The position numbers were made by a program, and so were the translations under genes. From Nocardia brevicatena NBRC 12119 (GTDB lineage Bacteria > Actinomycetota > Actinomycetes > Mycobacteriales > Mycobacteriaceae), in assembly GCF_000308495.1 (NCBI RefSeq), contig NZ_BAFU01000032.1, forward strand, positions 1 to 64,000: DNA of 64,000 nt, written 5' to 3'. Under the pieces are notes generated by a model, which was given only the letters and a program-made list of their open reading frames with translations, did no database searches and was not told the DNA's origin. Below are positions 26,503-35,008 of this stretch, one piece after another (positions within the stretch are counted from its first letter, which is position 1; each line of letters starts with the position of its first letter).

Positions 26503-26771
26503 ATGTATAGGAAACCATAATCTGTGCCATAGATAAACGGGTCGTAAAGGAATGAACCGTTACCCAGTGGTCAGAACAGTCATATCGCAGGTCAACAGAG
26601 CGTTACATAACGGTAAGGGCGGTTGCCCGGCGCTCGACCGTGAGCTACCGTGCGTGGTGCAGCTAACATCAACTGCATTCCGGGGACTGTCGAGCAGCCC
26701 TGACGAACCTCCCGACCAACGGGCTACACACCGCTAGTTCGGTCATGCCCTCGGCAGTTCCGGAGATGGCC

Positions 26772-27242
26772 ATGCGCACTGTGCAGATTCGTTCGCGCGC
26801 AACGAGTTCCCTTGCACCCAAGAAGATTTCGGTACACGCCCCAGAAGTGACGACGCTCCCCGTCAAGTCGGCGCAACGTCCTCCGTGTGCGGATCTTCCG
26901 GACAGCTGGGATCTGGACACCGGTACTCCGGATGCCTGGCAGTCCGCCGTGCGGACCTGCAACAGCTGTCCGATCATCGCGCAGTGCCGTCAATTGGTGC
27001 AGACACTCATCGACCGCGGCGACGGTCCTCGCGCGATGATCTGGGCGGGGATCGCCTACGACAACTCGGGTAATATCATCGAGAACCTCGACCGGCACCG
27101 CACGGTTCCGGTCGACCACAAACGTCCGCTACGGATCATCCGCAACGGCGGCCGGCCGCTACCCAGCCAGTCGGTGACGAGTGTGCCGCAGCGGCATATC
27201 GTCCTCGGCCGTCCGCTGCGGCCCACCGGAACCGGAGTCTGA
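26772..27242 (+). CDS. WhiB-like iron-sulfur protein, atypical
   Basis: A 156-residue protein with four Cys at residues 39, 63, 66 and 72 (C-x23-C-x2-C-x5-C; RTCNSCPIIAQCR), the arrangement that holds the 4Fe-4S cluster of Wbl proteins. The usual Gly-rich turn GVWGG appears as IWAG at residues 90-93. The C-terminal 55 residues are basic (RIIRNGGRP, QRHIVLGRP) and may bind DNA. ATG at 26772 has GGAG 6 bases upstream; a start at 26766 is possible. Wbl proteins pair with the principal sigma factor to regulate transcription. The altered turn motif makes this an outlier. Confidence 0.75.
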   Translation: MRTVQIRSRATSSLAPKKISVHAPEVTTLPVKSAQRPPCADLPDSWDLDTGTPDAWQSAVRTCNSCPIIAQCRQLVQTLIDRGDGPRAMIWAGIAYDNSGNIIENLDRHRTVPVDHKRPLRIIRNGGRPLPSQSVTSVPQRHIVLGRPLRPTGTGV

Positions 27243-27291
27243 CCGTGGGCGGGGGTCTTTGTCGAAGAAACTAGTTCTGGTGGGTGTATAG

Positions 27292-28188
27292 ATGACAGTC
27301 CTCGCCCTGGAGATCGGGCCCAGCCGGTTCGCCGCCATCGAAATCGCCGACAATGTCGGCGCCGAGGGGGTACGGCAGATTCCCGTACCCGAGCGTCAGG
27401 CCTGGGAACAATGCAAGGAGCTGCTGCTCGATACCGCGGCGGGCCGGGAGGTCGTCAGTGTGGGGATAGCCTCGAGCGGCCCGCTCGATATGGCCGCCGG
27501 GGTTGTGGCGCCCGCCGAGATCGCGGAGTGGGAGGCCGGCTTCCCGTTGGTGGACTCCGTGAAGAAGCTGTTCCCCACGGCCGCGGTGAATCTGGCGCTC
27601 GACGGCGTATGTCTCTCACTGGCCGAACGCCATTTCGGGGGGACCAGGGATGTCATGGACTCGATATCGATGATCGTCGCGGACCGGATCGTGGGTGGGG
27701 TGATGGTCGGTGGTTTCGTCGTCGTCGGACGAACCGGTAATGCCGGGCAGATCGGACATGTGCTGGTGCCCGGGTTCGATGATCCGTGCACCTGTGGCGG
27801 CCGTGGTTGTCTGGAATCCGTGGCCGGTGGGGCATCCCTGGTGCGCTGGGCGAACGGTCAGGGCTGGGGCGGTGCCTCGCTGCCGGCGCTGGTAGCCGGT
27901 GCGGAAGAAGGCGATCCGGTTCCCGTGGCGGCGCTGGAACGGGCCGGGACCGCGCTGGGGCGTGCCATCACTTCGGTGGCGGCGCTGTTGGATCTCGACC
28001 GTGTGGTGATCGGTGGTCCACTCACGCAAGCGGGGACGGCGCTGTGGAAACCGCTGAAGAGCACCATGGCCATGCATGCCCGGCTCAGTTTCCTGCCGGG
28101 ATTGCGGGCGGTGCCCTCGGAACTGGGCGATGTCGGGCTGCTGGCGGGGGCGGGAGTACTCGCGTTGTCATCATCCCAGGAGAACTGA
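27292..28188 (+). CDS. ROK-family protein (sugar kinase-like)
   Basis: A 298-residue ROK protein. The zinc motif CTCGGRGCLE near residues 164-173 is intact, and GNAGQIGHV near residue 150 is the usual phosphate/sugar-binding segment. The catalytic position, normally Asn-Asp, reads LALDGVC near residue 103, so the Asp is kept but the Asn is not. No helix-turn-helix is fused, so it is a kinase-type rather than repressor-type ROK protein. No sugar-transport gene adjoins, so the substrate is open. The next 340 bases are non-coding. Confidence 0.85.
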   Translation: MTVLALEIGPSRFAAIEIADNVGAEGVRQIPVPERQAWEQCKELLLDTAAGREVVSVGIASSGPLDMAAGVVAPAEIAEWEAGFPLVDSVKKLFPTAAVNLALDGVCLSLAERHFGGTRDVMDSISMIVADRIVGGVMVGGFVVVGRTGNAGQIGHVLVPGFDDPCTCGGRGCLESVAGGASLVRWANGQGWGGASLPALVAGAEEGDPVPVAALERAGTALGRAITSVAALLDLDRVVIGGPLTQAGTALWKPLKSTMAMHARLSFLPGLRAVPSELGDVGLLAGAGVLALSSSQEN

Positions 28189-28527
28189 CTTCGATCCCGT
28201 CGATCCGCCTCCGCGGTTGGCCGGATATTTGCCAATGCGGATAACCGTGACGAACTCGTGCGTTGCGGGGAGCTGTGCGCTCCCGGGCTGTCCAGGGATA
28301 TTGATCCAAGATCGCTTGTGCTACAAACGATTACGTATCAGGTGTGTTGTATGCGACCGGAGGGGGTGCCGTAGCCGCTCGATTCGCCACGTCGAGCCGC
28401 TTTTGCGCGCCGTGGGCTCACTATTGAACGTGCCGCTGGGCAACGGTACATTGCACTTGCGGTACGTGTCTCACATGGGGCAACGATCGTGGATGGCTGG
28501 ACAGACACAGGCGATGAGAGAAGTGGC
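28189..28527 (+). promoter_or_regulatory. Intergenic region with likely promoter of the type IV-like operon
   Basis: A 339-base gap with no convincing gene. It includes a locally AT-richer stretch (about 28295-28345: TTGATCCAAGATCGCTTGTG and CTACAAACGATTACGTATCA) that could hold promoter elements for the operon beginning at 28528. No specific sigma motif can be fixed. Confidence 0.35.
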
Positions 28528-29670
28528 GTGGTGATCCCCTGGGTGACGATCGAAACACTGGCACCGGAAGGTTTTTCGGTTGTCTCCGTGGGGGATGAGC
28601 CGCGTCGTTTCGTCGATTGGCGGCGGGTGCTGCAACGACAGTTGGCGAAGACGCCCGCCCTCTATGACGGGCTCACCACCCGCGATCTCATCGACGTCAT
28701 CCGCACCGCCATAGAACAGGCGGACGATGTGGACTCGACGATCCCCACCGCGTCCGGCCCGCACCGGTTGCTCATCCGCCCGGTGTTCGGACCCGCCGGT
28801 GATGTGCACGCCGTGCAGCTGTGGGCCGGTCCCGAAGCGGCGCAGTTGCCGCCGCAGCCCGTGGCCGTCGGCGCCATCTGGGATCTGGCCAGTCAGACCA
28901 TTCAGCTACCGAGCGGCATCACGCGGCTGTCGGGTATCGCGCCCGAGGAATATGTGCCGCGGCTGTCCATTGCCGAGTTCTTCCACCGAATCACGACATT
29001 CGACCGACACGCCGAAGTGCTCGACCTGCTCTACAGCCCCGAGTCGGAAGAGAAACTCCAGTTCGATGTGTCGATAATGCATTCGGCGGGGCGCGCCACC
29101 CGGTGGCGGGTCAGCATCCGGGCGCGTGACGACAACCGCACCCGGGGAGCCTGGTGGCTGATCGAGGACGTCAGTACGGACGACGAACCGGCGGTCTGGC
29201 CGACGCTGGAAAGCGTCGGACTGCGGGAAGCCCACCGTCGCGCGGGCAATCACATCGCCGTGGTCCAGTTGGCGCATACCAGCATCTCGCATTGGCTCAC
29301 CGAGCCCGCGCCATGGATCCGATGGGACTACCTGTTCCGTCCGGTGGACGTATTCCACCACGAAGACCGCCTCCGATTGATCGAAATCGGCGCCCGCGTC
29401 CGTGCCGGCGATACCGCGGGGGTGACGGTGCGAACACTCAACTACAGCGGCGGCTACACGCCGACCTCGTTGTTGCTGTATCCCTATCCCGGTTTCTCCA
29501 CGCGTGAGCTCGCCATCGCGCAACTGGTTCGGGTGGCGGAGGAGGGCACCCCGGTGGTCGAGCCGGATCCGGCTCGTCTGGGGTCGGCCGCATCGGATAC
29601 GCCGATCGGCTACGACGACCAACTCCGGTACCGCCTGTCGGGGCACTTGCGAAGCAGCACAGTGCCCTGA
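28528..29670 (+). CDS. DUF5593/GAF-like protein at the head of the type IV-like operon
   Basis: A 380-residue protein. IPWVTIETLAPEGFSVVSVG opens it, WRRVLQRQLAKTPALYDGLT follows, and the C-terminal third includes VFHHEDRLRLIEIGARVRAG with TVRTLNYSGGYTPTS, which resembles PAS/GAF-type sensory folds. I recall such proteins annotated as DUF5593 or GAF-domain proteins in Nocardia and mycobacteria, sometimes by conjugation-type genes; that is memory only. GTG at 28528 follows GAGAGAAG. The next gene begins 4 bases after the stop. A sensory or regulatory role at the operon head is inferred. Confidence 0.7.
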   Translation: MVIPWVTIETLAPEGFSVVSVGDEPRRFVDWRRVLQRQLAKTPALYDGLTTRDLIDVIRTAIEQADDVDSTIPTASGPHRLLIRPVFGPAGDVHAVQLWAGPEAAQLPPQPVAVGAIWDLASQTIQLPSGITRLSGIAPEEYVPRLSIAEFFHRITTFDRHAEVLDLLYSPESEEKLQFDVSIMHSAGRATRWRVSIRARDDNRTRGAWWLIEDVSTDDEPAVWPTLESVGLREAHRRAGNHIAVVQLAHTSISHWLTEPAPWIRWDYLFRPVDVFHHEDRLRLIEIGARVRAGDTAGVTVRTLNYSGGYTPTSLLLYPYPGFSTRELAIAQLVRVAEEGTPVVEPDPARLGSAASDTPIGYDDQLRYRLSGHLRSSTVP

Positions 29671-29673
29671 TCT

Positions 29674-30732
29674 ATGTCCCCACTTCTGGGAACAGTGGGG
29701 ACGGTGACGACCACAGTGCTCTCTACCATTTCGAGAGTGAGGACAGGGGCCGGCGGACGCGCAGATTCAGGCGAGGCTTTGCTTCGCCAGATGGCCGCGC
29801 GCCGTCGGCGGGACAACATAGTGGTCGCCGTCCTGGCCGTCCTGGCCGTCCTCGGGGGTGGACACGCGATATTCAGTCTGTTCTCCGCCGACCCCGCGCC
29901 GCCGGGCGACGAATCCACCATCACAACCCTCGGGCATGCGCGGCTCGCGGAATCGTTCGCCCAGGACTTCGTCGTCACCTACCTCGGTGCGTCGGCAGGG
30001 CAGCAGGACCGGCTGGCCCGATTCGTCGGTGGGACCGAGCAGGTCACTCTGCCGAAGACCGCGCAACATGTGAGCGACCCGCTCGTCGTGTACACCACCC
30101 GGAGCCTGAACAGTGGCTCGGTAGAGGTGTGGGCGGTGACTGTCTCGGTCAATACCGGCCGGCCCGGGCCCGACCAGGCACGTCACTATTACCGGGTGCC
30201 GGTGCTGGTCTCGGAGGGACGGCTGCGTGCGTTGACGTTCCCCACGGCGATCGAACCTCCCGCCGTCGGGCCGGAACTGGCGCAGGCCTATTCCTCGCCC
30301 TGCGCCGAGGACACTCCGCTCGCCCAGGTGGCCACCGGCTTTCTCAACGCCTTCCTCACCGGCTCCGGCGATGTGGCTCGCTACGTCACCGTCGATTCCG
30401 GTATCGCGCCCTTGGCTCCACCGCCCTATACCGCACTCGTCACCGTGACCGTCGCGGCCGACCAGTCCGCCTGTGGCACCACCGGTTCCAGTGCACGGGT
30501 ACTCGCGACCGTCTCCCCCAAGGCCGACAGCGGCACTATGCCGTCCCTGGCCTATCCGCTGACCATGGTGCGTGGCGAAGGCCAATGGCAGGTACGGACC
30601 ATCGATCCGATACCCGCCCTGTCGAATCCCCTGGCCGTGGTCGCGCAACAGGAGAACACACCGGGGCAGGCCTCCGCCTCGTCCACACCACCTACCACGA
30701 CGGTGTCGATACCGCCGGCCACGCAGAACTGA
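29674..30732 (+). CDS. TcpC-like conjugation protein (VirB8-type)
   Basis: A 352-residue protein with a basic cytoplasmic head (MAARRRRD), one membrane helix (about residues 50-70, NIVVAVLAVLAVLGGGHAIF) and a large extracytoplasmic part with two similar alpha/beta halves (FAQDFVVTYLGA and ATGFLNAFLTGSGDVARYV start each). That layout is shared by TcpC, VirB8-like proteins of Gram-positive conjugation systems. The Pro/Thr/Ser-rich tail ends it. A hairpin (29676-29684 with 29694-29702) overlaps the first codons, so the true start could be a little downstream. Next gene 19 bases away. Confidence 0.8.
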   Translation: MSPLLGTVGTVTTTVLSTISRVRTGAGGRADSGEALLRQMAARRRRDNIVVAVLAVLAVLGGGHAIFSLFSADPAPPGDESTITTLGHARLAESFAQDFVVTYLGASAGQQDRLARFVGGTEQVTLPKTAQHVSDPLVVYTTRSLNSGSVEVWAVTVSVNTGRPGPDQARHYYRVPVLVSEGRLRALTFPTAIEPPAVGPELAQAYSSPCAEDTPLAQVATGFLNAFLTGSGDVARYVTVDSGIAPLAPPPYTALVTVTVAADQSACGTTGSSARVLATVSPKADSGTMPSLAYPLTMVRGEGQWQVRTIDPIPALSNPLAVVAQQENTPGQASASSTPPTTTVSIPPATQN

Positions 30733-30751
30733 AGCAGAAGAGGCAAGCACC

Positions 30752-31012
30752 ATGAGCAATCTGAGCAACATCCTTTATGGCGTGCTGGTCTTCATCCGCT
30801 GGGCGGGACTGATCCTCATCACCATTATCAGTATGGGTGTGTTGATCGCCGAAGCCGCCAAATCCAAACTCTCGCCCGCCAAGATCCTCGGCGTGGCCGG
30901 ATCGGCGATCCTGGCCGCGGTACTGTTCTGGATGCTGCCCACCCTCGTCAACTACGCTCGCAGCGACGCCAACATCATCGTCCCCGATCACCCCGTCGGT
31001 AGTTATCGATGA
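30752..31012 (+). CDS. Small two-helix membrane protein of the type IV-like operon
   Basis: An 86-residue protein with two hydrophobic helices (about residues 8-33, LVFIRWAGLILITIISMGVLI, and 44-63, LGVAGSAILAAVLFWML). Size and topology match the small pilin- or VirB2-like membrane proteins in Gram-positive conjugation operons, but no signal peptide site is obvious. It starts 19 bases after the TcpC-like gene and its stop overlaps the next ATG (ATGA), which couples translation. Confidence 0.7.
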   Translation: MSNLSNILYGVLVFIRWAGLILITIISMGVLIAEAAKSKLSPAKILGVAGSAILAAVLFWMLPTLVNYARSDANIIVPDHPVGSYR

Positions 31013-31602
31013 CCCAGGCGCAGCAGGTTGTCAAGGTCTTCACGCCGATCAAACGGGTTCCCACCGTAATCGGCAAGGCCCAGAACGGGCAGAAACTGCC
31101 GTTCGGGCCGTACACCCTGCCGCAGGTCGCCGGGGTGGCCGTGGGCCTGCTGCTCACCTCGGTCTGTGCGTTGACCCTGCCGATGAATCCCGCGGTCACC
31201 TTTATCATCGGTGTGGTCTTCACCGTGGTGATCGCGTTCCTGCTCGGCCTGATCCCCTACACCGGTGTTCGGCTGATCTCCCGGGTGTGGTGGTGGGGGC
31301 GGTTGATCGTGGACCCGCGACCGGTCTCCGCCTCCGGTATGCCGGTATCGCCGGAGTCGGGCCGGCTCACCATGTTCATCGAGGAAACCGTTGTGCTCAT
31401 CCTGCCGGACCGCGATCCGGCCACCCGGTCGGTGCGGGTGAAGGACGAACAACCGAACGGTCTGTTTCGAGATCTATTGGACCGCAACCGCGCCGAATTC
31501 GCGGCGAATGCCCCTGTGATGAAAGCCATCGCCTCGTCGTCGAGTTGGCGGGCCATGACCAACGGTAACGGGGTGCGAGCGACAGCCGGAGAGAGACGCT
31601 GA
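31009..31602 (+). CDS. TcpE/PrgI-like conjugation membrane protein (VirB3-type)
   Basis: A 197-residue protein with two closely spaced membrane helices (about residues 44-86: VAGVAVGLLLTSVCALTL, then VTFIIGVVFTVVIAFLLGLI) followed by a cytoplasmic tail of about 110 residues. This short hairpin anchor directly before a VirB4 ATPase gene is the PrgI/TcpE/VirB3 position in Gram-positive type IV systems. The segment GKAQNGQKLPFGPYTLPQV before the helices fits TcpE-type proteins. It overlaps both neighbours by a few bases. Confidence 0.78.
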   Translation: MTQAQQVVKVFTPIKRVPTVIGKAQNGQKLPFGPYTLPQVAGVAVGLLLTSVCALTLPMNPAVTFIIGVVFTVVIAFLLGLIPYTGVRLISRVWWWGRLIVDPRPVSASGMPVSPESGRLTMFIEETVVLILPDRDPATRSVRVKDEQPNGLFRDLLDRNRAEFAANAPVMKAIASSSSWRAMTNGNGVRATAGERR

Positions 31603-34124
31603 TGGGATTCAACCGAGATCTACAGCCCACTGCTGCCATTCGCGGCCACCTTCAGTTCACCCATTCAGGGCTTGTCACCGCGACGTATTTCATCAGCCCG
31701 CTCGGGTACGGTCTGCGCAAGGCGAGCGATAAATTCGACGTGAAACTGGCGCACCACGCGCTGATCAACAACCTGCCCAATGGGTCTTTGCTGCTCGGCA
31801 TACAAGCCCGTCAGAACACCATCGACGTGCTGAGCAAAATGGTGGAGGGCATAGACCTCGACGAATGCGAGGACTACGCCGACGAGGTGGTCGCCTCGTT
31901 CGAGCGGGTCCGGGCGATCGCGCCGCAGACCAGGATCTTCCTGCTGTCGATTCCGGTGGGCGCCTCCAACGCGAGTATGTCGGCACTGTCGCGGATGTGG
32001 CGGGGCAGCACCCCCACCATCGACGCTACCGCCTTGTCGCGGGCCGAGCTGGACAAATATGACGACGAGGCCAACGAGATCCTGTCTCGGATCGGCACCG
32101 ACTTCGACCCGGTGCCGGTGCCCGCCGCCATGTTCCAGTGGCTGTGGGAGCACTACCTGGCCCGCGGCGCGGTGAACGACCCGGTCGCGCCGACCCGGGC
32201 GGGTGCCCTCGACGACGCGACGGCGGCGGTGTTCCGGTCCGCCGCGCTCGACGAAGGCGCGCGCACCGACAGCAACCGTCGGTTGCGGCCCTCCTTCGTG
32301 CCGGTGATCAAGGTCGTACAGCCGGATTCCGGGTACCGCCCCTCCTACCAGGCCATGCTCACCCCGCGGTCGTTCCCGTACGCCGGGATGGCGTTCCCCG
32401 GGGGCAGCGAATTCCTCACGGTGGTCGAAGGTCTCGGTGATGTCACCATCGACTGGGGGATGCGGATCTCCACCAAGCCGGCGGATGTGGTGTTGAAGAA
32501 CAACGAGGTGAATCTGCGTCGGCTGGGTGAGCAGATGGACCAGCGTGACCAGGAGGTCTCGTTCGCGCAGAACACACTCATGTCCAAGGCGCAGATGCTG
32601 GGCGAATACAACCAGCACTTCGAGATGAACGGTGGCGAATCCGAGGTGTCGTTCACCACGGTGATCGCGGTCGGCGGTTCCACCCAGGACGCGACCATGG
32701 ACGCGGTGAACACCTTGCGTCGCCGCTACAAGCGGTTCCAGGTGGAGATGACCGCACCGGTGGGCGCGCAGGTGGACCTGTGGTCGATGCTGGTTCCGGG
32801 CAGTCCGCACCGCCGCGCTTTCGACGATTTCGCGCATATCGTGCCCTCGGATATGTGGGCCGGTTTCGTGCCGTTCACCACCAGCCAGATCGGCGACGAC
32901 AGCGGGCCGGTGATCGGCATCAACCTGCTGTCGGGGAATTTCGAGCCCATTCATTTCGGGATCATGGAAGCGGCGCTGCACGACCTGTCGGCATCGTTCG
33001 CGGTCACCGGCGAGCTCGGCTCGGGTAAATCGTATTTCCTGAAGCTGATCGCGGTGCTGGTACACGATATGGGCGGACAGTTCCTCGCCATCGACCGCAG
33101 TCAGGTGGGGGAATGGGAGCATTTCGCCTCCGCGATCGACGACGCGGTGGTCATCGATCTCGCCAATCCGTCGATCTCGCTGGATCCGCTGCGATTGTTC
33201 GATCCACGAGTGGCCGGGGAGCGCGCGCTCGACTCCATCCTGCCGCTGCTCGACCTGTCGCCCACCTCCGGCGCCGGTGCCGCGATCAGCTCACTGCTAT
33301 CGCAGAAGGGTATCGCCCAGCACAATATTCACAGCATGCTCGACCTGTACCGGGTGGTGTGCCGGCTGCGGGACGAACCAGGAGTATCCGAGGAATACAC
33401 CGACCTGGCGGCGCGGCTGGGCAGCATTGTCGAACGCGTCCCGGTGCTGTTCGATCCGACTCTGCGCCCCTTGCGGCTCGATGCCGCGGCCACCGTGGTC
33501 CGCAGCCACAAACTCGCCCTGCCGAGCGCGGAAGAACTCACCACCCCGCACCTGTACAACCGATTGCCCCTGACGAAACGGCTCGGGACCGCGTTGTACG
33601 AACTCGTCGGTGTGACGGCCCGCGAGGCGTTCCTGTCCGATAACGGACGCTTCGGACTGCTGGTGGGAGACGAGGCCCACCACTTCACTCAAACCCAGGT
33701 CGGTGCTGCGGTGACCTCCGATTTCAGCCGGGACGGTCGAAAGCATCTGGCGGCCATCGGACTCGCGTCGCACGATCCGGCCACCGACTTCCAGGGCGCG
33801 GCACACAACCTGATCCCCAACCGGTTCGTCTTCCGTCAGCGGGACGAGACGCTGGCTCGGAACAGCCTCGAATGGCTCGGGGTGGATCTGGAGGAGGCGC
33901 CGTTTCTGCTGTCGATCCTGCGAGAGGAGACCTCACCGCCGGTGGGGCCGGGACGGCAGGTTCCGGAGGAGCGGCGCGGGGAGATGTTCATGCGGGACGC
34001 GTTGAACCGGATCGGACGCGGGAAGGTGCTGGGACCGGCGCGACTGGACCGAGCCGCGGCCATCACCAGTACGCCGACACTTGCCGGTCGGTCGGAACAG
34101 CGGGAACCGGAGGTGGTTCGATGA
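31602..34124 (+). CDS. virB4: VirB4/TcpF-like conjugation ATPase
   Basis: An 840-residue ATPase. Walker A is GELGSGKSYFLK near residue 468, Walker B is LLVGDEAHHF near residue 685, and a sensor-type segment QRDETLARNSLEWLG follows near residue 745. The N-terminal half has the VirB4 domain style (LDECEDYADEVVASFERV, NTLRRRYKRFQVE). This is the motor common to all type IV secretion systems. It overlaps the upstream membrane-protein gene by one base and the downstream small frame by four. No coupling ATPase (VirD4/TraG) is found nearby, although EccC in the same locus belongs to the same FtsK-type ATPase clan. Confidence 0.88.
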   Translation: MGFNRDLQPTAAIRGHLQFTHSGLVTATYFISPLGYGLRKASDKFDVKLAHHALINNLPNGSLLLGIQARQNTIDVLSKMVEGIDLDECEDYADEVVASFERVRAIAPQTRIFLLSIPVGASNASMSALSRMWRGSTPTIDATALSRAELDKYDDEANEILSRIGTDFDPVPVPAAMFQWLWEHYLARGAVNDPVAPTRAGALDDATAAVFRSAALDEGARTDSNRRLRPSFVPVIKVVQPDSGYRPSYQAMLTPRSFPYAGMAFPGGSEFLTVVEGLGDVTIDWGMRISTKPADVVLKNNEVNLRRLGEQMDQRDQEVSFAQNTLMSKAQMLGEYNQHFEMNGGESEVSFTTVIAVGGSTQDATMDAVNTLRRRYKRFQVEMTAPVGAQVDLWSMLVPGSPHRRAFDDFAHIVPSDMWAGFVPFTTSQIGDDSGPVIGINLLSGNFEPIHFGIMEAALHDLSASFAVTGELGSGKSYFLKLIAVLVHDMGGQFLAIDRSQVGEWEHFASAIDDAVVIDLANPSISLDPLRLFDPRVAGERALDSILPLLDLSPTSGAGAAISSLLSQKGIAQHNIHSMLDLYRVVCRLRDEPGVSEEYTDLAARLGSIVERVPVLFDPTLRPLRLDAAATVVRSHKLALPSAEELTTPHLYNRLPLTKRLGTALYELVGVTAREAFLSDNGRFGLLVGDEAHHFTQTQVGAAVTSDFSRDGRKHLAAIGLASHDPATDFQGAAHNLIPNRFVFRQRDETLARNSLEWLGVDLEEAPFLLSILREETSPPVGPGRQVPEERRGEMFMRDALNRIGRGKVLGPARLDRAAAITSTPTLAGRSEQREPEVVR

Positions 34125-34189
34125 GTGGCGATATCGTGGTGGCGGGTACCGCTCTCGCTGCGGTGCCGGTCGGTTCCGTGATGCGCTGA
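34121..34189 (+). CDS. Possible 22-residue coupled peptide
   Basis: ATG at 34121 overlaps the virB4 stop (ATGA) and reads 22 codons (SGDIVVAGTALAAVPVGSV) to TGA at 34187-34189. The next gene starts at 34214 in the same reading frame, so this may be the remains of an N-terminal extension of that protein or a small leader. Support is limited to the overlap. Confidence 0.3.
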   Translation: MSGDIVVAGTALAAVPVGSVMR

Positions 34190-34213
34190 CCGCGGTCGGG
34201 CCGAGCGATATCC

Positions 34214-35008
34214 ATGGACAAATCCGTCAGAAACCTGATCGTGGTACTGGTGGTGCTGCTCGCGTCGTGCGGGCTGTGCCTGTTCACTCCACTGATGACC
34301 GTGGGAAACCATGTCTCCAACGGGGCGTTGGACTATCGGAACCAGTGCGACAGCGCCATCGGTATCGATCCATCGGTCACCGTGACGGCGACCACGACCC
34401 CCCGCGCAACGGTTTCGCCGTCGCCTCTGCCGAGCACCAACCCGTACGTATCGCTGACGCTCGAACCGGACGATCCGAATATCACCGACCGCGACCGGGC
34501 CTGTGTTTCCGCGCTGAAATCGGCTCCGTACCAGCCACCAGGAGACGTCGGGGAGCCGAATACCGGGATCGCGGTCGTATGCGCGCAAGAACTCGCGTTC
34601 CACTATGTCGATAACGCGACCGGTGATTCGGCCGTCATGACACGCGATGTGATCTATGCGGCGTCGGCGGCCGCGCTGAGTGGGAGGTGCGCTGTGCTGA
34701 GGACACCGGCGGGATCGGATACGAATCCGAGTGGATGCGGTGATCCGAACGGATCGGCCCGGGCTGTCGTGCTGCCGGAGACGGTGGGGCAGCAGAGTCA
34801 CTGCGGTCGGCGGGTTCATTCATCCGCGATATCCGCGGGGGATCTCGTTTTCTGGGACTTCCGCAACGCGGCGGCGACACGAGTGGGTGTCGCAGTCGGC
34901 CCCGAGGAAATGGTGGCGGGCGATCCCGGCGGCGGCCGGTTCGTCCGTCAGCCGATTCCGACGAGCCGTGATGTCCTGGTCAAACGGGTGTTGGGCGGTA
35001 GGCGATGA
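34214..35008 (+). CDS. Membrane-anchored protein with NlpC/P60-like C-terminal half
   Basis: A 264-residue protein with an N-terminal membrane or signal helix (residues 7-32, LIVVLVVLLASCGLCLFTPLM) and an extracellular part. The C-terminal segment SSAISAGDLVFWDFRNAAATRVGVAVG with MVAGDP and FVRQPIP resembles the second half of C40 hydrolases. A typical DCSG catalytic Cys motif is not evident; NPSGCGDPN near residue 176 is an imperfect candidate, so it may be inactive or divergent. Peptidoglycan hydrolases are standard parts of Gram-positive conjugation systems. Its stop overlaps the next ATG. Confidence 0.65.
   Translation: MDKSVRNLIVVLVVLLASCGLCLFTPLMTVGNHVSNGALDYRNQCDSAIGIDPSVTVTATTTPRATVSPSPLPSTNPYVSLTLEPDDPNITDRDRACVSALKSAPYQPPGDVGEPNTGIAVVCAQELAFHYVDNATGDSAVMTRDVIYAASAAALSGRCAVLRTPAGSDTNPSGCGDPNGSARAVVLPETVGQQSHCGRRVHSSAISAGDLVFWDFRNAAATRVGVAVGPEEMVAGDPGGGRFVRQPIPTSRDVLVKRVLGGRR

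Noticed and set aside
31665-33122. A 485-residue minus-strand frame inside virB4
   Set aside because: His/Arg-rich antisense translation; the VirB4 Walker motifs are on the plus strand.
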